A DNA stretch of 6,107 bases from Calditenuis sp032249575 (GCA_032249575.1 JAVVHL010000072.1:1-6107), one strand, 5' to 3'; shown: positions 1 to 6,041, counted from the stretch's first letter. Made by a program: numbers and translations. Notes: generated by a model from the letters alone, not told the origin.

Positions 1-342
1 TCGGAGGAGGAGCTACGTCAAGAGATGTACGACACGGCTGCGTTCCTGGCAGAGCAGGCAGCACGATTGTTCATCAAACACAAAATACTAGAACTGACGG
101 GTGAGATGCCTCGAACCCACACCATAAGACAGCTCATCGCGGTGCTGGCGGAATGCACAGGCGGGCGGTGGAGGGAGGAGCTGACCGAGTTCGCCAAGCG
201 GAGGAGGTCGCTGCTCATCAGGCTCGAGGAAGCTTACATCTCATCCCGATACCTTTTCAGGAGGTACGACAGGGATGAGGCGGAGGAGCTCGTCGGGTTC
301 GCGCGGGAGGTGATCGACCTCGTCCGGCGTCTTCAGGAGTAG
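1..342 (+). CDS. HEPN domain protein, 5' end outside the window (partial)
   Basis: HEPN proteins are small helical-bundle proteins. Many are RNases, and those paired with a nucleotidyltransferase act as toxin-antitoxin systems in the cytoplasm. The reading frame is open from base 1 and has an ATG at 25. The residues before that ATG (SEEELRQE) fit the first HEPN helix and run straight into YDTAAFLAEQAARLFIKH, which matches the family core Y-D-x-A-x-F-x-x-Q-A-A-E-K. The true start therefore probably lies left of the window. Counting from ATG 25, the second half holds LEEAYISSRY (68-76) and ends with DEAEELVGFAREVIDLV, the usual C-terminal helix of the PF05168-type HEPN. The RX4-6H ribonuclease motif is not visible: after R75 comes YLFRRY, with no His. 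The MNT gene follows 7 bp after the stop. The HEPN assignment is confident; toxicity or RNase activity is inference only. Confidence 0.85.
   Translation, partial: SEEELRQEMYDTAAFLAEQAARLFIKHKILELTGEMPRTHTIRQLIAVLAECTGGRWREELTEFAKRRRSLLIRLEEAYISSRYLFRRYDRDEAEELVGFAREVIDLVRRLQE
335..339 (+). promoter_or_regulatory. Possible Shine-Dalgarno site for the MNT gene
   Basis: AGGAG lies inside the last codons of the HEPN gene, 10 nt before the MNT ATG at 350. A site here would fit translation of the second gene of an operon mRNA. The spacing is slightly long. The starts of the other genes in the window lack such a site, which makes this one stand out. Confidence 0.4.
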
Positions 343-349
343 GCTGAAG

Positions 350-688
350 ATGCTGGAGATGCTGAGGAAATGGAAGGAGTACGGCGACAGGATAGCGGAG
401 GCCGCCTCTCAGGTCCTCGGAGAATGTGAGGTCTTCGCCTTCGGCAGCGTCGTCGAGGGCAGGGCGACGGGAGGGAGCGACGTCGACATTCTAGTTGTCT
501 CGCGAAACCTGCCTCAGGGCGACAGGAGCCACCTGAAGGCGCTGATAGAGGAGAGGGCCGGGTTGCCGCCCTTCCATCCGTTCGAGATACACCTTGTCAC
601 CCCGCAGGAGGCCGAGTGGTACAGGAGGCACGGAGGGACGTTCGTCAGGCTCTGGCCGCTCGGGGAGTCGGACGAAGGAAAGCGTTGA
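350..688 (+). CDS. Minimal nucleotidyltransferase (MNT), partner of the HEPN protein
   Basis: This 112-residue protein has the polymerase-beta-type nucleotidyltransferase core in its shortest form. The signature GSVVEGRATGGSDVDILV covers residues 32-49: G32-S33 is the phosphate-binding pair, and D44 and D46 are the two metal-binding carboxylates. E79 in PFEIHLV is placed where the family has its third acidic residue. In characterised HEPN-MNT systems the MNT protein is the antitoxin and can transfer AMP to its HEPN partner; that role here is inferred from the pairing. The HEPN-first order and 7 bp gap indicate one transcript. A second ATG at 359 would remove three residues, but the ATG at 350 has the better-placed upstream AGGAG. 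All key residues are present, so the enzyme should be active. Confidence 0.88.
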   Translation: MLEMLRKWKEYGDRIAEAASQVLGECEVFAFGSVVEGRATGGSDVDILVVSRNLPQGDRSHLKALIEERAGLPPFHPFEIHLVTPQEAEWYRRHGGTFVRLWPLGESDEGKR

Positions 689-710
689 CGTCACCGGTTG
701 AGGGATGGGG

Positions 711-716
711 ATAAAG
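711..716 (+). promoter_or_regulatory. TATA-like box upstream of argS
   Basis: ATAAAG, preceded by a purine-rich stretch (GATGGGG), is centred about 30 bp before the argS ATG. An archaeal promoter here would start transcription at or just before that ATG. It suggests that argS has its own promoter separate from the HEPN/MNT operon. The match is short, so this is tentative. Confidence 0.35.
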
Positions 717-743
717 TGCGGTGAAAGCATCGTTGTGTGACGG

Positions 744-2624
744 ATGGCCGAGCCCACCATCAAGAGGCTCATGCGGATCGCGAGGACCTCCCTCGAGGAA
801 GCGGGGCTGAGCGACCCGAAGGTCACCCTGACCAAGTCGATCAGGTTCGGGCTCCTCACGTCGACCTCTGCCTTCGAGGAGGCGAGGAGGATCGGCGCCG
901 ACCCGATGGATCACGCAACGAGGATAACTCAGTCGCTCAGGCTCCCAGAGGGTTCGGCCATAGCGAGGGTGGAGGCGGCCCAACCGGGCTACATCAACTT
1001 CCACCCCGACTGGGAGCTTCTCGCCCAGCAGGTCGTTACCGACGTCCTGAACGAGCCAGCGTCCTACTTCAGATCAGATGGCGTGCCGGGGGAGGTGGTG
1101 GTGGAGCACACGAGCGTCAACCCGAACAAGGCCCTCCACATAGGCCACGCCCGGAACGTCTGCATCGGTGACACGATAGCGAGGCTGATGAGGAGAGCGG
1201 GTGCGAGGGTCCTGGTGATCAACTACGTCGACGACAGCGGCGTCCAGATGGCCGAGCTCCTCGTCGGCTTCAGGCTGCTGAACTATCCCGTGGAGCCGAG
1301 GGACGGCATGAGGTTCGACGAGTACTGCGGCGACGTCGTCTACGTCGAGGTGAACAGGAGGGCAGAGGTGGACCCGGAGGTGGAGAGGATGAGGCGGGAG
1401 GTGGCAAGGAAGATCGAGGAGAGGGGATCGGAGGAGTTCGAAGCGGCGCGGAAGGTCGCCCTGATGGTCCTCCGCGACCAGCTGAAGACCACCTCAAGGC
1501 TCGGAGCCTCCTACGACCTCCTCGTCAGGGAGAGTGACGTCGTGGCCACAGGGCTTTGGGCCGAGGCCTTCGAGAGGCTGAAGGAGGCGGGCGTGGCGAA
1601 GCTCGTGACCGAAGGCCCGAAGAGGGGCTGCTGGGTCGTTGACCTCTCCTCGCATCCCGTGCTGTCCAAGGAGGGGGATGAGGTGATCGTCAAGAGCGAC
1701 GGAACGACGACTTACGTGGCACGCGACATAGCCTTCGCGATGTGGAAGATGGGAGCGTCCTCGACGAGGCTGCTCTTCAGACCCCTCGAGCTCGACGGTC
1801 AGAGGGTCTTGATCTCCGACAGCGAGGGCGAGGACCTGGGACCTTCGAGGCCCGAGCTCGTTGTGACGGTCGTAGACTCGAGGCAGAGGAGGCCGCAGGA
1901 GGTGGTGAGATACGCTCTGGAGAGGCTCGGCATAACGCAAGGCAGGTACGTCCACTACTCTTACGAGCCTGTTGCCCTGAGCAAGAGGTCGGCAGAGCTG
2001 CTCGGCGTCAGAGCTGAGGGAGAGGTCGTCCACATGAGCGGCAGGAAGGGCCTCTACTTCAAGGCGGAGGAGGTCCTGGACAAGCTGAGGTCGGTCGCAG
2101 AGAGGGAGACTAGGGCCAGGAGGCCCGAATGGGACGAGAGGAAGGTCTCGGAGGTGGCTGAGGCGCTGGCTGTAGGAGCGTTCCGTTACGGCATGCTCAG
2201 GATAGAGAGCGACCGTCAGATAGTCTTCGACCTCGAGGAGTCCCTGAGGCTAGAGGGGGACACAGGTCCCTACCTCCAGTACTCAGTCGTGAGGGCGAGG
2301 AAGATCCTGCAGAGGGCGAGGGAAGCGGGGATAAGTCCGAGTCCTGTTCCGCCTGGAGAGCTGACGGAGCACGAGGTTCAGCTGGTGAGGGAGGTGGCGG
2401 TGACACCGCTGGTGATCGAGGACGTTCTCAGGACCCTCTACATCAGGTCGCTCGTCACCCATGCCCGTTCGCTGGCGACGCGCTTCAACGAGTTCTACGA
2501 GCGTTGCCCTGTCATAGGGAGCGGTGAGTGGGAGGGGTTCAGGCTCTCGCTGGTGGCGGCCTACGAGCGGATCGAGACGGGAATGCTGGAGCTGCTAGGG
2601 ATTCCGGCTCCTGATGAGATATGA
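744..2624 (+). CDS. argS: Arginyl-tRNA synthetase
   Basis: This class I aminoacyl-tRNA synthetase charges tRNA-Arg with arginine using ATP, in the cytoplasm. At 626 residues it is within the usual family length and appears complete. An N-terminal additional domain (about 5-105) is followed by the Rossmann catalytic core. The core opens with VEHTSVNPNKALHIGHARN, where HIGH is at 132-135 and the preceding NPNKALH is typical of ArgRS. The KMSKS position is occupied by MSGRKG (431-436), so the usual second Lys is Gly; ArgRS enzymes are known to vary at this site. The DALR anticodon-binding domain runs from about 507 to the end, with TGPYLQYSVVRARKIL and FNEFYERCPV as landmarks. The start is well fixed: an in-frame TGA at 738-740 lies two codons before the ATG. 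No Shine-Dalgarno site is evident, which fits a leaderless mRNA. Confidence 0.97.
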   Translation: MAEPTIKRLMRIARTSLEEAGLSDPKVTLTKSIRFGLLTSTSAFEEARRIGADPMDHATRITQSLRLPEGSAIARVEAAQPGYINFHPDWELLAQQVVTDVLNEPASYFRSDGVPGEVVVEHTSVNPNKALHIGHARNVCIGDTIARLMRRAGARVLVINYVDDSGVQMAELLVGFRLLNYPVEPRDGMRFDEYCGDVVYVEVNRRAEVDPEVERMRREVARKIEERGSEEFEAARKVALMVLRDQLKTTSRLGASYDLLVRESDVVATGLWAEAFERLKEAGVAKLVTEGPKRGCWVVDLSSHPVLSKEGDEVIVKSDGTTTYVARDIAFAMWKMGASSTRLLFRPLELDGQRVLISDSEGEDLGPSRPELVVTVVDSRQRRPQEVVRYALERLGITQGRYVHYSYEPVALSKRSAELLGVRAEGEVVHMSGRKGLYFKAEEVLDKLRSVAERETRARRPEWDERKVSEVAEALAVGAFRYGMLRIESDRQIVFDLEESLRLEGDTGPYLQYSVVRARKILQRAREAGISPSPVPPGELTEHEVQLVREVAVTPLVIEDVLRTLYIRSLVTHARSLATRFNEFYERCPVIGSGEWEGFRLSLVAAYERIETGMLELLGIPAPDEI

Positions 2625-2789
2625 TCGCGTGAAGGCAACGAGCGGTCTAATGTCGCAAGGTTCCTACGGAGAGAACGCAAAAGGGCGAAATAGAGACGCG
2701 AAGATTTCCCTGATGCGGATGAAGAGACCGACCTGCAACGACGGGCCCTCCGGATGAGATGCATGCCTCCTCTCTGACGACGCGGCGCC

Positions 2790-3731
2790 TCACAGCTCCC
2801 CTTCCCTCGGAAGCACCCTGTAGACTCCTTCCGGAGCCAGGTCGCGGACTTTCTCAGGATGGATCATCTCGGCCAGCGCCTCCATCCCCTCGATGAAGGA
2901 AGGGCCGTGGCCGCTGAAGCGGCGCTTAGCGTCAACGGCATACAACAACCCCGATCGGTATGCGGGCGTAGACCTGATCCACGCCGAGCCGAGGAGACCG
3001 AGCGCATCCCTGTAGGCCCTCTCGAGGCCGAAGCCGCAGGGGGCGAAGACGATCACCTCAGGACCGTAAGCCAGAACCTCTTCGACCCGCACCCTCCTCG
3101 AGGGCCTGCCGGGCGAGCCGAAGTCGACACCACCGGCCGCCTCCACCATGTCGGGGACCCAGTGACCGGAGCAGAAGGGAGGATCGCACCACTCCATGAC
3201 GAGCGTCCTCCTCCTGCGGAGACCACTCACAAGCTCCCTCACGTTCTCCATCCTCAGCTCCAAAACCTCCACCAGCTCCCTCGCCTCAGCCCGTCTCCCC
3301 GTCGCATCCCCTAGCATCAGGTACTCCCTCAGCACGTCCTCGAGCCTCTCGGGTCCTACCTCGACGACGCGGGCTATGCTCCGGAGCCTGTCGCCGAGCG
3401 CATCGGGCGTTACAGCGCAGACGTTGCACAGCCGCTGGACTACGATCAGGTCAGGCCTCAGGCGCTCGATCTCGCCCACGTCGACCTCGTAGAGGCTCTC
3501 GCCCCTCTCGGCCGCCCTCCTCACGGCCTCGTCTATCTCCCTCTGGTTCATCGCCTCAGGGTCGATCCTCGACCTCACGACGACCGACCTCCTCCCTGGC
3601 TCAGGATCGGGACACGCATACGTTATCCCGACGACCTCGTCCTCAAGCCCCAAGGCGTAGAGGACCTCGGTGGCGCTCGGCACCAGCGAGACTATCCTCA
3701 CGACCTGGAGCGGCACAAGGACCGATATCAC
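2790..3731 (-). CDS. BtuF-like (cobalamin-binding type) periplasmic-binding-fold protein without a clear signal peptide
   Basis: This 313-residue protein has the two-lobed fold of the COG0614 vitamin B12/siderophore-binding proteins. It opens with VRIVSLVPSATEVLYALGL (11-29), the standard first beta strand and helix of BtuF. Other landmarks are SRIDP (54-58), LCNVCAV (101-107), EWCDPPFCSGHWVPDMV (180-196), APCGF (230-234) and a C-terminal FSGHGPSFIEGME region. From memory, these match a subfamily often annotated 'cobalamin-binding protein' or 'ABC transporter substrate-binding protein'. There is no export signal or lipobox, since the fold begins almost at residue 1, so it is probably cytosolic and its ligand is uncertain. 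Six cysteines are present (40, 102, 105, 182, 187, 232). No ABC permease or ATPase gene is nearby. The GTG at 3729-3731 is placed about 29 bp from a TATA-like box; a GTG at 3699-3701 (giving MRIVSLVPS) is an equally good family start. Confidence 0.82.
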   Translation of the reverse strand: MISVLVPLQVVRIVSLVPSATEVLYALGLEDEVVGITYACPDPEPGRRSVVVRSRIDPEAMNQREIDEAVRRAAERGESLYEVDVGEIERLRPDLIVVQRLCNVCAVTPDALGDRLRSIARVVEVGPERLEDVLREYLMLGDATGRRAEARELVEVLELRMENVRELVSGLRRRRTLVMEWCDPPFCSGHWVPDMVEAAGGVDFGSPGRPSRRVRVEEVLAYGPEVIVFAPCGFGLERAYRDALGLLGSAWIRSTPAYRSGLLYAVDAKRRFSGHGPSFIEGMEALAEMIHPEKVRDLAPEGVYRVLPREGEL

Positions 3732-3756
3732 GGTATCCCGACGACGCGAAGCTGCG

Positions 3757-3763
3757 CCTTATC
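3757..3763 (-). promoter_or_regulatory. TATA-like box for the BtuF-like gene
   Basis: On the minus strand GATAAGG is centred about 29 bp before the GTG at 3731, the spacing expected for a leaderless archaeal transcript. A GATCGGTC copy ends 3 bp upstream of it. The sequence is only a moderate TATA match. Confidence 0.35.
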
Positions 3764-3766
3764 GCA

Positions 3767-3853
3767 GACCGATCGCCTGATGATCGGCAGCTATCCCCTC
3801 GTTAATGCAGGACCTTCAGGGACACGCTGTTGCATGCGGTCCGGTTGATCGGC
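3767..3853. repeat. Three GATCGG copies in the divergent promoter region
   Basis: The 161-bp gap between the BtuF-like gene and thioredoxin holds GACCGATC (3767-3774, i.e. GATCGGTC on the minus strand), TGATCGGC (3781-3788) and TGATCGGC again (3846-3853). The first two form an inverted repeat, CCGATC-N7-GATCGG. The outer copies lie just upstream of the TATA-like box of each gene. This fits a shared transcription-factor site, but six-base motifs of this composition also occur in the coding DNA here. Confidence 0.4.
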
Positions 3854-3859
3854 GAGTAG

Positions 3860-3865
3860 CTATAT
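3860..3865 (+). promoter_or_regulatory. TATA box of the thioredoxin gene
   Basis: CTATAT is centred about 30 bp before the ATG at 3893 in otherwise GC-rich DNA. It is framed by GTAG and CTAC (3856-3869), making a near-palindrome. The spacing predicts a start of transcription near 3889. That would exclude the alternative TTG codon at 3881 and leave a leader of only a few bases. Confidence 0.55.
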
Positions 3866-3892
3866 CTACCGCGCCAATCGTTGAAGTCGGGC

Positions 3893-4321
3893 ATGAGCGG
3901 GCTGGACGACTCGGAGCTGGAGCGGATCAAGATGCGGAAGCTGATGGAGATGATGAGGGCCTCCTCCCAGCGAAGCGAGCAGCCTAAGAAGGAGGTGCTC
4001 GATCATCCGGTGGACCTGACCGATGAGGACTTCGACGAGTTCGTCCGTTCCCACGAGCTGGTCGTCGTCGACTTCTGGGCAGACTGGTGCATGCCCTGCA
4101 GGTTCATGGCACCGGTCGTGAAGGAGCTGGCGAAGGAGATGGCCGGGAAGGTGGCGTTCGGGAAGCTCAACGTCGACGAGAACCCGAGGACTGCGGCGCG
4201 CTTCGGGATCATGAGCATCCCGACATTCCTGATCTTCAGGAACGGTAAGCTGGTCGACGCGCTGGTCGGTGCGATGCCTAAGCAACGGTTCAAGGCCGCA
4301 ATCGAGAGATATCTCAGCTGA
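3893..4321 (+). CDS. Thioredoxin with a charged N-terminal helical extension
   Basis: This is a cytoplasmic thiol-disulfide oxidoreductase of the thioredoxin family, presumably kept reduced by a thioredoxin reductase encoded elsewhere. Counting from ATG 3893 (142 residues), residues 35-142 are the thioredoxin domain. VVVDFWADWCMPC (57-69) carries redox cysteines C66 and C69, with Met-Pro between them where many thioredoxins have Gly-Pro. The cis-proline is P110 in MSIPTFLIF, and G125 in the usual C-terminal region is retained. About 34 residues precede the domain, beginning DDSELERIKMRKLMEMMR, a charged amphipathic helix seen in many archaeal thioredoxins; its role is not obvious. The frame could also start at TTG 3881 (146 residues), but the TATA box lies only about 18 bp before that codon. 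It is convergent with the unknown gene on the minus strand, 3 bp between stops. Confidence 0.95.
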   Translation: MSGLDDSELERIKMRKLMEMMRASSQRSEQPKKEVLDHPVDLTDEDFDEFVRSHELVVVDFWADWCMPCRFMAPVVKELAKEMAGKVAFGKLNVDENPRTAARFGIMSIPTFLIFRNGKLVDALVGAMPKQRFKAAIERYLS

Positions 4322-4324
4322 ACT

Positions 4325-4837
4325 TCAAACGCCCAGGAAGAGATCGGGCTCCTTGATCCCGACCGAGTGGAAGACCTCGGCCTCGACCTTTCCCACTCCC
4401 TCGGCGCTGCGCAACTTCAACTCGTTGTACCTCTTGTAGAAAGCGGCCCTCACCTCCTCGACGTAGGAGAAGAGCTCGTTCATGTCCTTGTACTGGGCCC
4501 TCATCGTCCTGTAGCTGATGCCGTCCTTTGTGACCTCGGCGAAGACCGCCGTCACGTTGCCCGGCGTCCTGTCGTAGCCCCTCTTCTTCCGGCCCCTTCC
4601 TGAACCCCTAGCGACGGCCTCGACCAGCACCGAGACGTGCCTGACGTTCTCGCCGGACCCCAGCTGAATGTCGAGCGCGAAACCGCACCTCCCGAACCTC
4701 GCGTATATCCTCTTCTCCATGGGATAGTGCCTCAGCGTCGCCAGGCCTGTCAGCTCCCTGTCCTCCAGATACCTCAGGATCTCGCGGACTATTCTGGAAC
4801 CGGATCCCGGCACAGGCCCCACTTCACACCTTCCCAT
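4325..4837 (-). CDS. Unrecognised protein of up to 170 residues, downstream of rfcS
   Basis: I do not recognise this family. The frame reads as a real protein: it fills the gap between rfcS and thioredoxin almost exactly and has ordinary composition, with no signal peptide or membrane segment. Residues about 14-27 look helical. Residues about 32-103 have alternating hydrophobic stretches typical of beta strands, interrupted by a Gly/Arg/Lys-rich loop (GSGRGRKKRGYDR, 78-90). A long charged helix with aromatic residues follows (about 118-142, with FSYVEEVRAAFYKRY). The basic loop could touch nucleic acid, but that is only a guess. The only ATG is at 4835-4837, yet a TATA sequence directly abuts it. 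If that box is used, transcription would start near 4815 and GTG 4811-4813 (162 residues, MPGSGSRIV) would be the start. Readthrough from rfcS 28 bp upstream would allow the ATG. Confidence 0.75.
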   Translation of the reverse strand: MGRCEVGPVPGSGSRIVREILRYLEDRELTGLATLRHYPMEKRIYARFGRCGFALDIQLGSGENVRHVSVLVEAVARGSGRGRKKRGYDRTPGNVTAVFAEVTKDGISYRTMRAQYKDMNELFSYVEEVRAAFYKRYNELKLRSAEGVGKVEAEVFHSVGIKEPDLFLGV

Positions 4838-4843
4838 TTTATA
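4838..4843 (-). promoter_or_regulatory. TATA box upstream of the unknown gene
   Basis: TATAAA on the minus strand, preceded by AAAACC, lies in the 28-bp gap after rfcS and touches the first possible ATG. It is the best TATA match in the window. Its centre is about 28 bp before GTG 4811-4813. A palindrome GCCGATCGGC (4854-4863) lies 10 bp further upstream. Confidence 0.5.
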
Positions 4844-4853
4844 GGTTTTGTAA

Positions 4854-4863
4854 GCCGATCGGC
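4854..4863. repeat. Perfect 10-bp palindrome GCCGATCGGC
   Basis: This palindrome begins 2 bp after the rfcS stop and lies upstream of the TATA box of the unknown gene. It contains the same GATCGGC core that occurs before the thioredoxin TATA box. It could be an operator or part of the rfcS 3' end; the sequence does not decide. Confidence 0.45.
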
Positions 4864-4865
4864 TA

Positions 4866-5843
4866 TCAGGACCGCTTGCCCGATAGGGCGTAAAGTGCTG
4901 AGAGGACCATCATCAGCTGGACCTCAGGAGTGGCGCCCTGGGAGATCCGGTAATCGACCTCGCCTAAGAGGCTGAAGAGCCTGGCCTTCTCGGTCTCGGG
5001 GACGGGGAGGTAGAAGAGCTCGCTGTACATCCTCGATACGATCTCGCGCTCGGAGACGCCGTCCACGTAAAGCGCCTGCCAGAGCAGCTTCCTCGCCTCG
5101 GTCAGGTTCCCGGAGAGGGCCAGCTCCATCATCCTCCTCGCCTCGATCCCGGCCGCGAGCCCTGCGACCCTGTAGACCAGGTCGACCGTGATTCTCTTCG
5201 AGTAGACCGATGCGGTCTGGAGTATGTTCAGCACCTTCCTCAGGTCGCCCTCAGATATCCTGTAGAGCTCCTTCACCACCTGCTCGTCCACCTCGAGGCC
5301 CTCGTTCTTGGCGACGCGCTCCACCATCTGGCGCACTCCCTCCTCCTCTATCGGCTTGAACCGGAAGACGGCGCACCTCGACTGGATCGGCTCGATGATG
5401 CGGTTGAAGTAGTTCGCTGCGAGGATGAACCTGCACGTCGTAGAGAACTGCTCCATGACCCTCCTGAAGGCGTGCTGGGCCTCGGCCGTAAGCATGTCCG
5501 ACTCGTCGAGCAGCAGTATCTTGAAGCCGGGACCAGCCATCGGTATAGTCCTCGCGAAGTTCTTCACCTTCTCCCTGATCACGTCGATGCCCCTCTCGTC
5601 GCTGGCGTTGATCTCGAGGAAGTGGCCGTCCTCTATGTAGCGGTCGCCGTAGAGGTCCCTAGCGAAGGCGTGGGCCGTCGCGGTCTTGCCGACACCGGGT
5701 GGGCCTGTGAAGAGCATGTGGGGTATGTTCCCTGTGCGGATGGCGTTGGTCAGCGCCGAGACTATCGCCTCCTGGTTGATGACGTCCTTGAGGGACTTGG
5801 GCCTGTACTTCTCGATCCAAGGGATCGCCTCGGTCAACCCCAC
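4866..5843 (-). CDS. rfcS: Replication factor C small subunit (clamp loader ATPase)
   Basis: RfcS forms the ATP-driven clamp loader with the large subunit RfcL and opens PCNA onto primed DNA at the replication fork. The 325 residues match the usual RfcS length, with no intein. Motifs in order: IPWIEKYRPKSLKDV (7-21); Walker A GPPGVGKT (47-54); Walker B LLLDESD (110-116), with Ser where Ala is usual in DEAD; sensor 1 around N144 in LAANYFNRIIEPIQ; the SRC motif with arginine finger R156 (155-157); and sensor 2 in GDLRKVLN around R202. The C-terminal helical collar follows to residue 325. The start is GTG 5841-5843; an in-frame stop lies 11 codons upstream with no other start between. TTG 5835-5837 (giving MTEAIPW) is better spaced from the TATA-like box. 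No rfcL gene is in the window, so this could be the main or a second small subunit. Confidence 0.96.
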   Translation of the reverse strand: MGLTEAIPWIEKYRPKSLKDVINQEAIVSALTNAIRTGNIPHMLFTGPPGVGKTATAHAFARDLYGDRYIEDGHFLEINASDERGIDVIREKVKNFARTIPMAGPGFKILLLDESDMLTAEAQHAFRRVMEQFSTTCRFILAANYFNRIIEPIQSRCAVFRFKPIEEEGVRQMVERVAKNEGLEVDEQVVKELYRISEGDLRKVLNILQTASVYSKRITVDLVYRVAGLAAGIEARRMMELALSGNLTEARKLLWQALYVDGVSEREIVSRMYSELFYLPVPETEKARLFSLLGEVDYRISQGATPEVQLMMVLSALYALSGKRS

Positions 5844-5862
5844 ACCGATGCCATGCGACGGA

Positions 5863-5869
5863 CCTAATC
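5863..5869 (-). promoter_or_regulatory. Weak TATA-like box upstream of rfcS
   Basis: GATTAGG on the minus strand is centred 23 bp before GTG 5843 and 29 bp before TTG 5837. The other promoters in the window have a spacing of 28-30 bp, which favours the TTG. The match to a TATA consensus is poor. Confidence 0.25.
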
Positions 5870-5948
5870 GCCCTTACTCGGTCGGGAATCGGCGATAATG
5901 CGGGTGGAGGATCAGCGTGCTGGCTGGAGGAGCGCCGGCCTCGGGTCT

Positions 5949-6008
5949 CGGTGCGCCACTCGGTAGGAGGCCTCGTTGGTAACAGGATTAGTGAGTTTGG
6001 GAGCACCG
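5949..6008. repeat. Inverted repeat able to form a 60-nt hairpin
   Basis: CGGTGC (5949-5954) pairs with GCACCG (6003-6008). Inside it ACTC (5958-5961) pairs with GAGT (5993-5996), and at the top CCT-C-GTT (5971-5977) pairs with AACAGG (5981-5986) around a GGT loop. Together these make three stacked helices separated by internal loops. No box motif or known RNA family is recognised, and GC-rich DNA yields such pairings by chance. Confidence 0.3.
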
Positions 6009-6041
6009 TCGTCCGGCATCGTCGTCGGAAGTTGCGGTTTT

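Noticed and set aside
737..1171. Plus-strand frame of 144 residues inside argS, and other long frames inside argS, rfcS and the BtuF-like gene
   Set aside because: They are out-of-frame shadows of clearly identified genes. High GC makes stop codons rare in alternative frames.
2650..2757. A 35-codon plus-strand ORF starting at ATG 2650 in the argS/BtuF-like spacer
   Set aside because: It has no ribosome site or TATA box, the composition is charged and nondescript, and a frame of this length is expected by chance.
2719..2778. Possible C/D box guide RNA in the 2625-2789 spacer (GATGAAGA, GGATGAGA and CTGA elements)
   Set aside because: The C box does not match RUGAUGA, no D' box sits at the right distance, and the internal spacing is too long.
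3881..3892. TTG 3881 as the thioredoxin start
   Set aside because: It lies about 18 bp from the TATA box, before the expected transcription start, and adds only four residues to a common archaeal N-terminus.
5937..5972. GGCCTC/GAGGCC inverted repeat as a terminator
   Set aside because: The loop is long, no T run follows on either strand, and archaeal termination does not normally need a hairpin.
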